64,000 bases of DNA, taken from NCBI RefSeq assembly GCF_048544455.1, contig NC_133528.1, positions 46,398,002 to 46,462,001 on the forward strand, given 5' to 3'. Position 1 is the stretch's first letter. The number at the start of each line of letters is the position of its first letter. This document shows, one piece after another, positions 1 through 11,711 of the stretch. The stretch comes from Silene latifolia (taxonomy: Eukaryota > Streptophyta > Magnoliopsida > Caryophyllales > Caryophyllaceae). The position numbers and the translations under genes were made by a program. A model generated the notes under the pieces. The model was not told the origin of the DNA, did no database searches, and saw nothing but the letters and a program-made list of their open reading frames with translations.

Positions 1-90
1 TGATTCAACCGTTGAGTAATTTTCCAGAGATTGAAGTTATCTCCTTATTTTTTGTCCTGACACATCGAAAATAAGGAGATAAGGGACAAT
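1..90 (+). other. 3' internal end of a Tat-like gypsy element, with hairpin and polypurine tract
   Basis: Short stretch before the first LTR. It holds a perfect 13-bp inverted repeat (39-51 pairs with 68-80, 16-nt loop), followed by a purine-rich run ending just before the LTR, the usual place of a polypurine tract. The body of the element lies outside the window on the left. The assignment rests on similarity of layout to the complete Tat element at 9483-19438, which has a comparable 'aaggggcaat' run before its 3' LTR. Confidence 0.55.
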
Positions 91-728
91 TGTAGGCCTG
101 AAAATCCGCAGATATCCCTGAATCAATGTATCACCTTAACCTGACTATCAGGCTGCCAGGGTGTCAGGCTATCAGGACACATGAAGATAGGCGCCAGGCC
201 ATGGAGAGGACAACGGTCAAAATATCAGGACGATATCAGACCAGGAGCTTATATTACAAGAGGAATATACGCGCAACATTGAATAGGAAGATCTCGCAAT
301 TAATGCAGCAATTAAGGACGTAATATTGAGAATTATTGCGGGTAATTAAGGAGAATATTCCGCATTAATGCCAGGATCAAGCAGCCGTTCAGCTAGTGCC
401 TATATAAAGAGCATTTGGAAATCATTTGAAGAGAGACAAGACGAGAAATAGCAGACAATATTCATATACAAATCTTACATATTTACGTCCCATTGTGCTA
501 AACATATAATACAATAGTGAAATCCTCTCCTGGCTTGGTTCCCGTGGTTTTTTCCCATTTAAGGGTTTTCCACGTACAAAATTCTTTGTCTTGTTATTGT
601 TATTTTTATCATCTTTATATCTTTATATTCTGCTTTGATAACCTGACTAATAAACCATATAGAGCTAGTTAACCCTACCTAAATCAACCCAGACCTGATC
701 TTGACTTGCGCAAAATCCACACAAAACA
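91..728 (+). mobile_element. 3' LTR of a Tat-like Ty3-gypsy retrotransposon
   Basis: The segment starts TGTAGGCCTG and ends ACAAAACA, matching the layout of the Tat LTR at 9483-10170, which starts TGTTAGGCCC and ends CTAAAACA. A TATA box (TATATAAA, 401-408) lies mid-LTR, preceded by the palindrome GCATTAATGC (362-371) and several partial copies of it. The right flank matches the Athila-like LTR at 61150, so the junction at 728/729 is an insertion point and 729-733 (gtgtc) would be the right target duplication. The left copy is out of the window, so a solo LTR cannot be fully excluded, although the polypurine-like run at 81-90 argues for a 3' LTR. Confidence 0.65.
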
Positions 729-1833
729 GTGTCATTGGATCATAGAGGTGACCAAACGATAAATCCAAAGGGTATGAGTTTGATATTTGGTCAAGGTCAT
801 AGTAGAGTAGGGCCGAAACTTTTGGTTCTGCGGCCAATAGGTCGAGCCGGTTTAAATTCGGACGTACACCCGGTTTCCCTACTAGCTTAGTGGATGGTCT
901 AAAAATCTCCGAGGCTTTCGATCTTATGGGGATCGTTTAATGGGTAGAGAATCATGCAAGGTCGTCAATCAAACATTTCATGATCAAACATAACATGTGC
1001 ACTAGACTAGAACTTATAACAACAATTTAATCAACCAAATGAACTCATTAGGCATGAATCTACCCTCTAATTCTTTACCCTAATCTCCCATTAACCTTAG
1101 AAAGGTTACTACTCACTAATCATAGCAAGAAGGATGTAAAAAACAACAAACAAATACTCTAAACTAAGCATGGTGAGGAAACAAGTAAATAACAACTTAA
1201 TGAAACATTAACAAGAGATTAAAGGGAGATTGAGAAATGATACCAACTAATGGAATAATAAAAGGAAGGAAATCTTGAATAGGAATGAAGACTTGTCACT
1301 AATCTTCAATACAAACATAAAGAAGTCCAAGAACAATGCTAGATCTAAAAGTACTGATAGAGTCAATTAATGTCAAGTCAATTAGTTGTGTTTAGTATAT
1401 TTTTGTTATCAAATTCCGGGTTTTGAATATGAAATGTTGTATATGCCAGTTGATACACTTTGTTTACACTTTGGTTGTAACATTGGTTAACTGTAATTGT
1501 CATTGACTTATATGTCTTGAGGTTGGTGTAAGTGTATTATGTCGGTGACTTGAGGAGAATAAATCATTTTGCAAAAGCCAAGTAAAAGAGATCGAGATAT
1601 AGACAAGTCAAAGTCAAGGGGTCAAACCCGAGCCATGGTCAACCAAGGTGAAGGAGGAGAGCTAAACGTAAGCCAAGGGAATAAGTAAAAAGTTAAGAGA
1701 AGTAAGTAAAAGGAAGAACTGAAGCCTTGACATGCACAAACAAGAGCCAAAATGGAGAATTGAAAACTCGATTTCAGAAGCGTCAACTGCAAATTAGCAT
1801 ATCTCAAGTTCTCGAGATCGTATCGACGCAAGG

Positions 1834-1887
1834 CCAATTGGAGGTAAAAGCTTATGATCTTAGCTTTCTAACGGTAGGTCACACGCC
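1834..1887 (+). repeat. 54-bp block shared with 27557-27610
   Basis: Lies in the U3 part of the solo LTR. It aligns without gaps, at about 44 of 54 positions, to 27557-27610 inside the chromovirus-like element. In both places a cluster of palindromic words follows 60-70 bp downstream. Confidence 0.75.
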
Positions 1888-1945
1888 TTATTTTTCTAAG
1901 AAACGTGGGAGATATGGCCTTCGAAAGAAGCTGCTGTCAGTCTGA

Positions 1946-1978
1946 AGCGCAGCCTGCGCAAATGTGCGCACCCTGCGC
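1946..1978 (+). promoter_or_regulatory. Cluster of TGCGCA/GCGCA palindromic words in LTR U3
   Basis: About 33 bp made mostly of GCGCAG, TGCGCA, GTGCGCA and CTGCGC, each partly or wholly self-complementary, some 80-110 bp upstream of the TATA-like run of the solo LTR. The regulatory role is an inference from position; the repeated word itself is plain in the sequence. Confidence 0.5.
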
Positions 1979-3521
1979 TCTGCTCTGAATATCGGAACTC
2001 TAGTTCCGTGTTTTGGGCTTTCTTGAGGCACTTAACCTAGATTCTTGTGCCTCCCTATATATATCTAGAATTTTGAGATCTAAAAACTTTCTACTCTCAT
2101 CTAAAAATCCATGTTTTTATCCTTAAGCTTGTAATAATTAAGACAATAATTCTCTTTAATTTATGTTAATCATTATTCAATTTGTGGGTTGTAAGAAAAC
2201 TATGGAAGGCTGAATATTCCTTTACTTGGTGTAATTTCATTCAATGTTCTCAAATTTGGTATTGTAAGACCCTCTAATCTCTCTTAATTTATCTAATACT
2301 CTTTCCTTGTGCTTAATTTCTTATGTTAAGTAATTGAATTTTTGGTTTGATTAACCTTACATCTTGCTTACTTGACTAGTGCAAATCCTAGAAAAATGGT
2401 TTAGTCTATCTAGGATTTTTTATAGCAAGTTTGTTGTATGTTGATTTGGTTTAAAGGATTCATATAACAAATAGGAAAGTTTATGTATTTTTCTCATTTG
2501 TATGGTTTAATCTTAGGAGAAATTGATCCTAGCTTCATCTTTTGGTTAAACTCTTAATGCTCATGCTCAGTCTCTTGTCATGGTTTAATGGCTTGTTGTC
2601 TAAGTTTGAAGGGTATATGTAGATGGTTTAATTTACATGTATCAACATCTTGAGATGGTAGTATTGAGTAGATAATTTTAAGAGAGTAAAAAGGGTCAAG
2701 CTTTACTAATTGTTGGTTACTAAGAGAAAGTTATTCAATGAGGAGTAGTCTCAAGCGCAGCTGCAGCTCCGTCGAGCCAATCCAGCTACTTCTTTATGTT
2801 CATGCCGAAATAACTTTGGGCCTTGATTGAGGGCCTACGGGCCGGTTTGGAGACCATCAGCCGACACATGTCTTTGCTTTGCTTGCTTGCTTGCTTGTTG
2901 GGGCAGTCTACCGGGTGGGTTTGTTTATCTTTCCAGTTTTGGCGCAAACCCCCGGCCCGCACCGTCGTATCGCACCTGACTGTGATAGCCCTTTAGATAC
3001 CTTTATTTCTTCCCAAATCGACCTGAATGGATTGCCCAAGTTCTCTTTAATATTGAATTTTCTTGCATGCTACTTGTTTGTTGAAAGCTCAATAGCAAAA
3101 TCTCCATTGTTACTCTTTTTCATGTTGTTTCCAAATCAAAGCTTTCTCCTTTTGTATTTCCTACAAGTTGAACATTGTTAATATCCATTGTTTGTGATTA
3201 GTTCCAATTGTTGAGTTCAAATTGTCATTAGTGTCTTAATTGGTAGTTTGAGTCTTAATTAGTGGTTAATAGTATACAATCCAAGTCTTTAGTTTAAAAG
3301 TCCTACTCTTGGGATCGACCCTTTCTTGCACTATATTGCTTTATTAATTAGAGTAATCTAGAGTATTGTTTGACTTATAAATTGTTAATTTGGTAGTTAA
3401 TTCTAGTATTTAAGACACCTAGTATTTTTCCTATCAAGTACATTAAAAGTGATTAAGGAAAGACTGCATTAATTGGAGAAAGACTAAGTCTAATATAATC
3501 CTAATCTAAACTAAGGAGGCT

Positions 3522-3725
3522 TAGGCCCTTCTCTTTTGGATTGAAATGGATCTGATCTGAACTGAACTGAAATTATAGGATCTGAACATAACTTATAGGA
3601 TCTGAACTGAACTGAACTTATAGGATCTGAACTAAACTAAACTTATAGGATTTTAATTGTACCTATAGGATCTGAACTGAATTGAACTTACAGGATCCGA
3701 ATTTAAATTAATTTAACTTAACTAT
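3522..3725 (-). repeat. Foldback-like arm made of GAACTGAAC/TATAGGATCT repeats (left arm)
   Basis: About nine imperfect direct repeats of a 20-25 bp unit built from 'cttataggatctgaactgaa', ending in an AT-rich segment before the microsatellite. Its reverse complement matches 25298-25514 from the AT-rich end through to 'agatcagatcc', so the two form an inverted pair about 21.6 kb apart. Arms made of short direct repeats are typical of Foldback-type DNA elements. No transposase is visible, so the class is an inference. Confidence 0.5.
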
Positions 3726-3729
3726 TATT

Positions 3730-3768
<39 letters not shown>

Positions 3769-3780
3769 CTTGTTGTTGTT

Positions 3781-3846
<66 letters not shown>
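3726..3846 (+). repeat. (TTG)n microsatellite
   Basis: About 120 bp of nearly pure TTG (AAC on the minus strand) with a few ATT units at its left border and TTC and TTA interruptions. It forms the tail of the LINE fragment to its right when read on the minus strand. Confidence 0.95.
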
Positions 3847-3894
3847 AATATTATTATTTTATAATTATTAAATACGGAGTATTACAATCTCCCC

Positions 3895-4323
3895 TCCCCA
3901 TTTTCACTTCTTGCTACACCCCATGAGTTTGTAGAGGTAGTCTTTCACATCAATTGCATCCCCTATACCAGAAAAACCAAGCCATAAAAGCATATTACGT
4001 CTCACCTGTTGCGAGTATGGGCATCTAAAGTACAAGTGCCTATGAGTTTCTTGGGCTGCGTTGCAAAGGCAGCACCGGTTAACATGCATAAAACCACGCA
4101 AGTTGATGTTGTCGACCGTCGAAAGCTGTCGCTGCACAGCATGAATTGTGCACAAGCGGTGTTTGGGGATGATGATGGAGGCCTTAAGAACTTAAGCCCA
4201 CCTCGTTTTCTTGCCACTGTCCCTGAAAATATGGTACGCCCTCCCAACGCTGAAATTACCATTTTTGACGCAGGAGTTCAGCAGCCGCTGTGCATTAGTA
4301 ACCGAACCAGCAACTTCAAGAAG

Positions 4324-4326
<3 letters not shown>
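3895..4326 (-). pseudogene. 5'-truncated LINE fragment, C-terminal zinc-binding region of ORF2
   Basis: On the minus strand the frame at 4155-3904 encodes a CxxC...H...C cluster (CCLCNAAQETHRHLYFRC) of the zinc-binding domain found at the end of plant L1 ORF2 proteins. Upstream the reading frame is broken. The copy starts abruptly next to the microsatellite at 4327 and ends in 'tactccgtat', an AT-rich stretch and the (AAC)n tail. It differs from the two longer LINEs in this window, so it is a separate family. Only about 430 bp remain and it cannot be functional. Confidence 0.7.
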
Positions 4327-4396
<70 letters not shown>

Positions 4397-4550
4397 GTTA
4401 TTGTTATTGTTATTGTTATTGTTATTGTTATTGTTATTGTTATTGTTATTGTTATTGTTATTGTTATTGTTATTGTTATTGTTATTGTTATTGTTATTGT
4501 TATTGTTATTGTTATTGTTATTGTTATTGTTATTGTTATTGTTATTGTTA

Positions 4551-4639
<89 letters not shown>

Positions 4640-4640
4640 G
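4327..4640 (+). repeat. Compound microsatellite (TTA)n-(TTGTTA)n-(TTA)n
   Basis: About 315 bp: a TTA run, then a long block of alternating TTG and TTA, then TTA again. On the minus strand it begins immediately after the 3' end of the L1-type LINE at 4641-9470 and appears to be that element's (AAT)n tail, or an older AAT tract it inserted into. Long open frames across it encode only poly-Ile, poly-Leu or Ile-Val and are not genes. Confidence 0.95.
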
Positions 4641-4728
4641 GTAAAAGGTTAGCTTATCATTAAAACCAATGAACAAACTATTACAAACTACTCACTCATG
4701 GTACATTTTGAAGATAGGCCAAGCATAA

Positions 4729-7700
4729 TTAGGAGCTAATTGAGCTAATCCATATCTTATCTCTACTCGCTTTCACAGAATTTAACCAAAATAATGTATG
4801 AGTTTTCATTACACTTCTAATATCATAAACTACTCTGTCAGGGAGACTAAGGAAGCCATCTACCCTAACTTGATTCCGCTGCAGCCAAATATGATAATGT
4901 AAAGCTTGTATCCATGCAATTGTAACCTTCTTCTTGACTTTGGCCCAAGGTTTTTTTTGGACCCAACTCAGCAACTGGACCTGTGGCAGATAAATATGCA
5001 GTAAAGCACTGAGTTTCTGCAGGAGTAATTTGGTGTACTGGCACTGCTGAAATAGGTGTACATGAGTTTCAGGTGCAGTACCACATAACAGGCATAAATC
5101 ATCAGGGCTTATGCCTAATTGAAAAAGTCTGGACTTTAATTGCAAGGCCTCTCTAGCTATAAACCAGCTAACAATTGTGTGTTTTTGCACACTCCACCCA
5201 TTCCAAATAGCCTTGTACCAGGGAACATGTGGCTGCTTCTGTCTGATCCATTGATACCCACCAGCAACAGTATAACCAGTAGGATGTGATAACCAATGGC
5301 CAGTATTAAAGCTCACAGTGAAAGCTTCTTTAATTCTGCAAATAGTCATCCAACTCCAAGATACATCAAGTTTTGGGGAGTAAGAAGACCAGGATTGTCC
5401 TTTCAGGTAGATGTGACTCACCCATCTAACCCATAGGCTATCAGGTTTTGTGTACACCCACCAGGCCAGCTTACCAATGGCAGTTGCATACCAATACAAG
5501 CTATTCCTAATTCCAAGCCCTCCCTCACATTTCGGAGTGCAAACTTTTTCCCAACTAACCTTAGGTGCTCTGATATACTCAGTAGATCCATCCCATAGGT
5601 AATTTCTGCATATTTCATCAATTCTTCTCAGGACACCTTTGGGTAAAACAAATATAGTGGCCCAGTAGCTGTACAGAGAGGTAAGTACAGAATTCACAAG
5701 GGTAAGCATTCCACTATAAGACAATTTCCTTGACCCAAAGCTCCTGATTCTGTCAGTAATTCTGTCTATGAGAACAGCACAATGCTGAATAGAGAGCCTG
5801 CCAGCAATAATAGGAACACCCAAATATTTAAATGGGGTTGTCTCTTCCATAAAACCAGAAACTTGTAAGATATCATGCTTAACTGAACTTTGTACTCCAT
5901 TGAAATAAATGTTAGACTTTAGAGAATTCATTTGAAGTCCAGTAGCAGTAGAAAAGGTAGCAAAAGCTCTCAGCTAAACCATGATTGATTGTGTATCACT
6001 TTTTGAGAACAGTAATAGATCATCAGCAAAAAGGAGATGTGATAATCTAAGAGGGCCACGCAGGGGGTGAAACTTGAACTTCATAGTGACAGTGACATGG
6101 TCAAGTATCCTGGTAAGGTATTCCATTGTAATGGTGAACAACAGAGGAGAAATGGGATCTCCCTGCCTTAGGCCTTTGGCACCATGGAAATACCCAAAAT
6201 TAACACCATTAAGCACTAAAGAATATGAAGCAGTTCTTACACATGTCATTACCAGGTTAGTAAAATGATCAGGAAACTTCAAAGCATGCATCATATGTTC
6301 AAGGAAATCCCAGCTTACAGAATCATAAGCCTTCTTCATATCCACCTTCATAAGGCATCTTGGTGATACAAATTTCCTATTATAAAGTCTAATGATGTCT
6401 TGATAAATCAGAATGTTCTCAACAATTGTTCTCCCCTTCACAAACCCCCCCTTGATTAGGACTAACAATGGCAGGGAGTACATCAGCTAATCTAGAACAC
6501 AAAATCTTTGAAATGGCCTTATAAATAACATTACAACATACAATGGGCCTATATTGAGTGACATTCTGAGGGATATCACATTTTGGGAGAAGAGTAATGA
6601 ATGTATGATTCACTTGCTGTAAAAGTTTCCCAGTAGAAAAAAAATCAAGTACAGCTGAACATACATCATCACCAACAATGGACCAACTATCTTTAAAAAA
6701 TGCACTAGAAAAACCATATGGGTCAGGGGCTTTGTGGTTAGGAATGAAAAAAATGGCATTTTTTACCTCAGATTTTGTAACAGGTCTCAGTAAAATATTC
6801 CAATGTTCCTGAGTGCAAATATTACCCAACTGGACAATTGGAGCACACAGAGGAGTAGTAGGAGTAGAAGTTCCAAGCAGATGTTCATAGTACCTCAGGA
6901 AAGCATCTTGGATTTGATCACCATCAGTAAAGGTATTGCCATTAACATCAAGGATTTTAAAAACTTTAGACTTTTTACTTCTACTCCTCAAAATACTGTG
7001 GAAGTATTTAGTGTTTTGATAACCTTGATTAACCCAAGTTGCCTTAGACTTTTGAAGCAGGAAACTGTCACAAGCTAACTAAAGATCCCTATAAATCTTT
7101 GCTGCATATTTCTCCTGGCAAACAAGGTAAGGATTAGTAGGACTCAGCTTCAATTGACTTTGAATATTATCCAAAGCTTTCCAGGCATGAGCAGAGCTGT
7201 TCTCCACATCAACAAAAAGATTTTTGTTCAACCCCTTGAGAAGTTTTGTCAAGAATCTTTAATTTCATGACCACCTTAAACATCTTGGTACTTTGACATC
7301 TGATATCCCAGTACTGTTGAATGCAAGGTAAAAACTCATCAACTTGGCTCCACATGTTAAAATACTTAAAACTCTTCCTTCCTACAATATTACCCATAGA
7401 GTCTTGAATAATGCAGGGGGAATGATCAAATAATCCTTCATTATGGAAGTTAGCATAAGCATAATTCCTACACTGAAGCCAATCATGATTAACTAAAACT
7501 CTATCAAGCCTGGAATATACTCTAGTGGAAGGGTCTTGCTTATTGTTCCAGGCGTAGAAAGAACCAACTGCAGGACAATCCATCAGAGCACAATAATCAA
7601 CACAAGCTTGGAAATCTGCCATTTCTTCAATGGTTGTGTTGCCCCCCAGTCTCTCAGTAGGGCTTAGCACACAGTTAAAATCCCCACATAACATCCAAGG

Positions 7701-8090
7701 ACCATTAATACTATCAGCAAAAAACATAAGATCTTTCCAAAGAACTTTCCTTTCAGTGATGTCATTAAAGGCATATATCATTGTGCAAAAGAAATGGGAA
7801 CCAGTACTAATTTCAGTGACTTCCATATGTATAGCTTGAGCACTATAGTGAACAAAATTGATAGAAAACACATTTGGTTTCCATAAAACCCAAACTTGTC
7901 CACCAGGATGGCAAAAAGTGTTTGTAGAGACAGACCATCCATCACACATGTTGTTTTTCACAGCATTTAGAGACAAAGGTTTGACCTTTGTCTCAAGGAG
8001 ACCAAATAAGCTTACCTGATGAGTATGCATAAACCATTTGACTTGTTTTTATTTAGATAAGCTGTTTAATTCCCTAATGTTCCAAAAACC
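4729..8090 (-). pseudogene. LINE copy 1 ORF2: APE-type endonuclease + reverse transcriptase, frameshifted
   Basis: Read leftwards, 8030-7209 is an exonuclease/endonuclease/phosphatase-type endonuclease that would nick the target. Visible motifs are LLETK (catalytic Glu), GDFNCVLSPTER, SRLDRV and a DHSPC end. The reverse transcriptase follows in two frames: 6991-6419 and 6483-5974, the latter with FADDLLLFSKSD containing the catalytic Asp pair. An in-frame TAG at about 5971 (probably TTG to TAG) separates this from 5931-4729, which carries the RT thumb region and the zinc cluster CLLCGTAPETHVHLFQQC. There are at least two frameshifts, a stop near 8043 in the N-terminus and the TAG, so no active protein can be made. 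The N-terminal IRGLN-type motif reads IRELN. Confidence 0.85.
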
Positions 8091-8094
8091 AATG

Positions 8095-9396
8095 CTATAC
8101 ACTACTCCCAGAAGGGAGTAACACACTACCTTTAGTACCAATTCCAACTTTAGGAGTAGCATTATTAAGAGCATCTTGAAAGGTATACTTCCTAAAATTG
8201 GAGGAATGTTGTTTATGCGCATTAATGATTTCTTTTCTACTCAATGAGATCCCAGGCCTGGCAGGTGTATTAACTTGCTGATATTTACCATCAGAGTTCC
8301 ATGTAACCTGCAATTTATGCTGAAGCTCCTCAGGAGTTTTTGAAGTAGGAGGAGAGTCAGAAACTACAGGGGACACTGGTTGAGGATGGACAGCAGTCTG
8401 AGTGACAACAGATACAGGTTTAGGTCCAGGTTTCTTGGGTTCCCACTGTTTTGTGGATGGAACTGGTTGAGTGGGTTTAGGTTTGGCCTTAGGTTTCCTG
8501 CAGTTTTCACTCTCATGCCCAGTACCACCACAAACTTGACAAACAATTGGCGTCCATTCACTTTCAACAGATAGTTTGATAATTTGCCCCTCCTCATCCA
8601 AAAACTTGACAAATTCAGGTAATTTCTTACCAAAAGGCACTTCAAGCAGGACTCTGGCAAACCCCAATCTGGTTTTTTCCTCAGTAGAAGCATCACAACG
8701 AATATATTTACCAATAAGACCAACAATTTTGGGTAAGCATTTACCCCAATATTTCAATGACGGATTTAAAATTTTAATCCATACAGAGACAGTCATAACA
8801 TCATCTTTTGTGAGCTTAACATTTTCATGGCAACTACGAACAATAAGTGGTTTGTTATCAAAAAGATAATGACCCTGCTTAAGAACAGCCTGTTTACTAG
8901 CTTCATTTTGAAAACGAACCAGAAAAATTCCATCAGGAAGGAAGGATACCTTGTCAATGGGAAAATTTGCCCAAATACGCCGTACAAAACCCTCCACAAT
9001 GTCCGAAGGAGGATTAGCTCCAAGGATAAAGCAATAAACAGAAGATTTCCAATAAGCTAGCTCCTCCTGAACATCCTCTGTTGTAAATTGCAACAAACCT
9101 TCTGGTTCTTCATCAATTTTCTCCATAGTAGCTTTCGTTTTTCGTTGTATAAGCCATTCTTCTCCTGTTTCATCAACCTCAAGGTTTTCCAGGTCAAAAG
9201 GAGCAACTCCCGTGATTTCATTAGCACTCTTTGTCTTACCAGTATCATTTTCAGAAGGACCATTATTCTTATTTTTTGGATTTTTGATATTAGCTGAAGA
9301 AGTAGACACTATATTTTTGGGATTTTGTGATAAATTTGAGGCAGGACGATGAACTGATGCAGGTGAATGACGAACAACAGTCATGGCTGCGCACAA
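8095..9396 (-). CDS. LINE copy 1 ORF1 protein, DUF4283-type with CCHC zinc knuckle (intact frame)
   Basis: A 433-residue uninterrupted frame. In plant L1 elements this protein binds the element's RNA and forms the ribonucleoprotein with ORF2. Residues of about 110-275 match the DUF4283-like region by eye, with the CYxLGANP-type start 'CFILGANPPSD', a KVSFLPDGIFLVRF strand and the 'PLKYWGKCLPKI'-like segment. A CCHC knuckle, CQVCGGTGHESENC, lies near residue 287. The C-terminus is basic and proline-rich (PKPKPTQPVP). It ends only a few bases before the ORF2 region, as is usual. The ATG at 9396 follows the leader and begins MCAAMTVVRHS; the internal Met at residue 5 aligns with MTAV of copy 2 and could be the real start. 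It is the only undamaged protein-length frame of the LINEs here. Confidence 0.8.
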   Translation of the reverse strand: MCAAMTVVRHSPASVHRPASNLSQNPKNIVSTSSANIKNPKNKNNGPSENDTGKTKSANEITGVAPFDLENLEVDETGEEWLIQRKTKATMEKIDEEPEGLLQFTTEDVQEELAYWKSSVYCFILGANPPSDIVEGFVRRIWANFPIDKVSFLPDGIFLVRFQNEASKQAVLKQGHYLFDNKPLIVRSCHENVKLTKDDVMTVSVWIKILNPSLKYWGKCLPKIVGLIGKYIRCDASTEEKTRLGFARVLLEVPFGKKLPEFVKFLDEEGQIIKLSVESEWTPIVCQVCGGTGHESENCRKPKAKPKPTQPVPSTKQWEPKKPGPKPVSVVTQTAVHPQPVSPVVSDSPPTSKTPEELQHKLQVTWNSDGKYQQVNTPARPGISLSRKEIINAHKQHSSNFRKYTFQDALNNATPKVGIGTKGSVLLPSGSSV

Positions 9397-9482
9397 ACTT
9401 TTAGGTTTTCCTCAGTTTTTGGGTATGAATTTTAGAGCTTTCATCTCTCTAGGTTTTCTCTCTCTTATTTTATTATAATAAT

Positions 9483-10170
9483 TGTTAGGCCCAGATTAAC
9501 CTGGCCTGACCATAACCTGGCCTGACCTTACAAGGCTGACTGAAGAAGACGAAGACCGGACAATTCTAGCTGTTATTGCAATCAGGCTGCCTTATCCTGG
9601 AAGAGAAGCCTGATGGTAAATCTGAGAATAGCCTGGCAGAGTATTAAAGCAGGCTAAATTAAGCTGAAGAAGAAGCAAAACGGTTATATAAAGATATATA
9701 TTCGTGTCCTATCCTCAAGGAAGACTAAGTCTAATTATAAAACCATATTGCCCATGAACCTGGACGTGCAAAGGAAGAGAAAGTTAAGGATCAATCAAAT
9801 AAGAACGAGTCAACCGGATTAATAGGGAATATGCCCTATTAATCCGGTAACAGCTCCGACAAAAGGGAAGGGAGTTGAAGACCAGTACAACGTTCGTTTT
9901 TATGATTATAAATATTGTAATTCTAGCATTGGCAAATTCATTGATTATTCATTAGTGTGAAACTATTCTATTACTTATCTTTTCGTCATTTTACGAGCAT
10001 TCACTTACTTAAACAAAATTTGTATTCATCTTATCAAAATAATATAAACACTATTCTTTTCTCCTAGTCTTTCCTCATTATTCATATACAACATATCAAA
10101 CTTATAGAACTAGATACCCAAATTACTCTCTAATCAGGCCGGATCCGTTCAGGAAAATCCTGCTAAAACA
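9483..10170 (+). mobile_element. 5' LTR of the Tat element
   Basis: TGTTAGG...AAAACA ends. It contains two direct copies of CCTGGCCTGACC near its start, a 15-bp perfect inverted repeat (9814-9828 with 9835-9849, 6-nt loop) and, about 58 bp further on, the TATA box TATAAATA (9907-9914). Confidence 0.95.
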
Positions 10171-10172
10171 AT

Positions 10173-10190
10173 TGGCGCCCACCGTGGGGC
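10173..10190 (+). other. Primer binding site of the Tat element
   Basis: TGGCGCCCACCGTGGGGC lies two bases after the 5' LTR. The TGGCGCC start is typical of Tat and Athila elements and pairs with the 3' end of the priming tRNA. I cannot fix the tRNA species by eye. Confidence 0.85.
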
Positions 10191-10252
10191 ATCTAGTTCT
10201 TCAACCAATAAAATTTCCTTTATCATTCTTTATTTAATATTCACACACAAAA

Positions 10253-11681
10253 ATGGTGGAACTCACCGCAGAACAACAATTAGCGGCTGCCCTGGCCAAG
10301 ATCAAAGAATTGGAAACAATCCAAGAGAAGGCAGCCAGTGGCGAAGTAAATCAATAGGCTGGAGGAATCTGAGTCTAGCCTGAGGAAAAAATTGGAAAAT
10401 CAGGCTTCGGGCTCAAAGACCAGATTCGAACCAGGAACCCCATTCTCATCCATTATCAAAAACATTGACTTTTCTAATTTTGGAACCCCGGAGAAGGATA
10501 CATTATCCGGTACCCCAACCATTCCCAATGATGAGACAAACAAAACTGAAGCAGCAATAATGATGGCTATGCTTCAGGAAATCCAAAAACTCCACAACAA
10601 AATAGAAAATATACCGGAGTGCCGGACCACGTGGTCAAGTAGAAGTTGATGACTTTGCAGATTCACCCTTTGCGGATGAAATTGCAAAGATTGATCTCCC
10701 CAAGAAATTTCTTGTTCCATCCATGAGAACTTATGATGGAACCTCTGATTCACAAAATCATGTTGCCATATTCAAACAGAAAATGTTGGTTGCCTCAATA
10801 CCCAGTGAACTCGAGGCAAGTCCGCATGTGCAAGGGCTTTGGTACAACCACGACCGGAGCAAAGCATTACAAGTGGTTCATCAATCTCCCAAATGGAGGT
10901 ATCAAGAATTTTGCAGAATTAATCAATGCCTTCAATCAACAATTCGCGAGCAGCAGGGATATGGCCAAGAGACCCAGTAACCTGTTCAGGGTAAAACAAC
11001 TTCCTGAAGAATCTCTCAAAGAATTTCTGGCCAGATTTGTCAAAGAAAAGGTGGCCATTCCGGTGTGATGAAAAAAAAGCGGTGGAAGCCTTCAGGCAAG
11101 GAGTCCGCTTGACAAAGTGACATCTATGCGGACCGACCAAGAAAGCATGCCCAACCTTTGCCTTTGTTCGGTCAATCGCCTTAGAGCATGTCGATTAGAA
11201 GAAGATCTCAACTTCAGAACGAACTCATCCGGCGGAAAGCAAGTCTATGGACACACTAACAGGAAAAGCTCCTACCAGAAAGGAGGCAACCCCAGATCAG
11301 CACCCTATTCCAGGCCTGAAAGATCTGAAGTCAACATGGCACAAGAACACAAAGGTAATCTTTCTAGCTTACCAACTATTCCTGAATATAACTTCTCTAT
11401 TAATACTGCAGGATTAATTAAACGCTGGAAAGCACGGGAGATACGATCGGATGGCCCAAGAAATCGACAATCCCGGGAAAGACCCAACGAGATGGTGTGA
11501 CTTCCATCAGGACATCGGACACACCACAGAAGAATGCATCCAGCTCAGAAAACAGGTGGCATATCTCCTCAAGAAAGGTTTCTTGAAGGATTTAACCCAA
11601 CAGCCAAAGAACAAAGATGAAGGACAAAACAAGAGAGATCCAGAAACAAGAGAGACCCTCCTCCTCCTCCCCCATCTATGA
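10253..11681 (+). pseudogene. Tat gag, broken
   Basis: Structural capsid/nucleocapsid protein. It starts MVELTAEQQ just after the leader and meets a stop near 10355. The capsid part is recognisable from 'YDGTSDSQNHVAIFKQKM' (about 10730) and, after a frameshift near 10830, 'NLPNGGIKNFAELINAFNQQ' to 'EESLKEFLARFVKEK' (11040), ending in a TGA at 11066-11068. Later pieces in other frames include 'CDFHQDIGHTTEEC' (about 11500), the Cx2Hx4GHx4C knuckle-like motif usual in Tat gag. At least four lesions are visible, so no complete gag can be made. Confidence 0.85.
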
Positions 11682-11711
11682 AGTCAAATTCATAAATGGA
11701 GGATCGAAATC

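Larger units (their letters stand above)
1355..3436 (+). mobile_element. Solo LTR, Athila-type Ty3-gypsy
   Basis: Begins TGATAGAGTC and ends TTTCCTATCA, giving a 6-bp terminal inverted repeat TGATAG/CTATCA, and is bounded by the 5-bp direct repeat agtac (1350-1354 and 3437-3441). At 2082 bp with no internal domain it is best read as a solo LTR left by recombination between two LTRs. The end, with 'gggatcgaccc' about 120 bp before the terminus and a CTATCA end, resembles Athila LTRs. A TATA-like run (TATATATA) lies near 2057. The stretch around 2740-3010 is more GC-rich than the rest and may be a small internal insertion; I cannot identify it. Confidence 0.8.
729..3521 (-). mobile_element. Athila-like LTR fragment (minus strand), interrupted
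   Basis: 729-1354 follows the same order of motifs as 61150-61800 of the Athila-like LTR at 60868-62622: a 'gtgtcat(t/g)ggatcata' start, the 'aaatataacatgtgca' region, then 'cccattaaccctag' and 'actactcact'. It is split by the solo LTR at 1355-3436 and resumes at 3437. The left part was removed by, or lies beyond, the Tat-like LTR ending at 728. The 3442-3521 part is weakly similar and its right border is approximate. No coding capacity. Confidence 0.55.
4641..9470 (-). mobile_element. L1-type LINE (copy 1), near full length
   Basis: A minus-strand non-LTR retrotransposon of about 4.8 kb. From the 5' end it has a short leader with 'gagagagaaaacctagagag' features, ORF1 (nucleic-acid-binding protein) and ORF2 (endonuclease, reverse transcriptase, zinc-binding C-terminus), then a short 3' untranslated region ending in an AAT microsatellite rather than plain poly(A). 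Order and domains match the second LINE at 47930-52732, and the two leaders share sequence. No clear target duplication can be assigned, because both flanks are AAT-type microsatellite and the right flank is split by the Tat element at 9483. Confidence 0.85.
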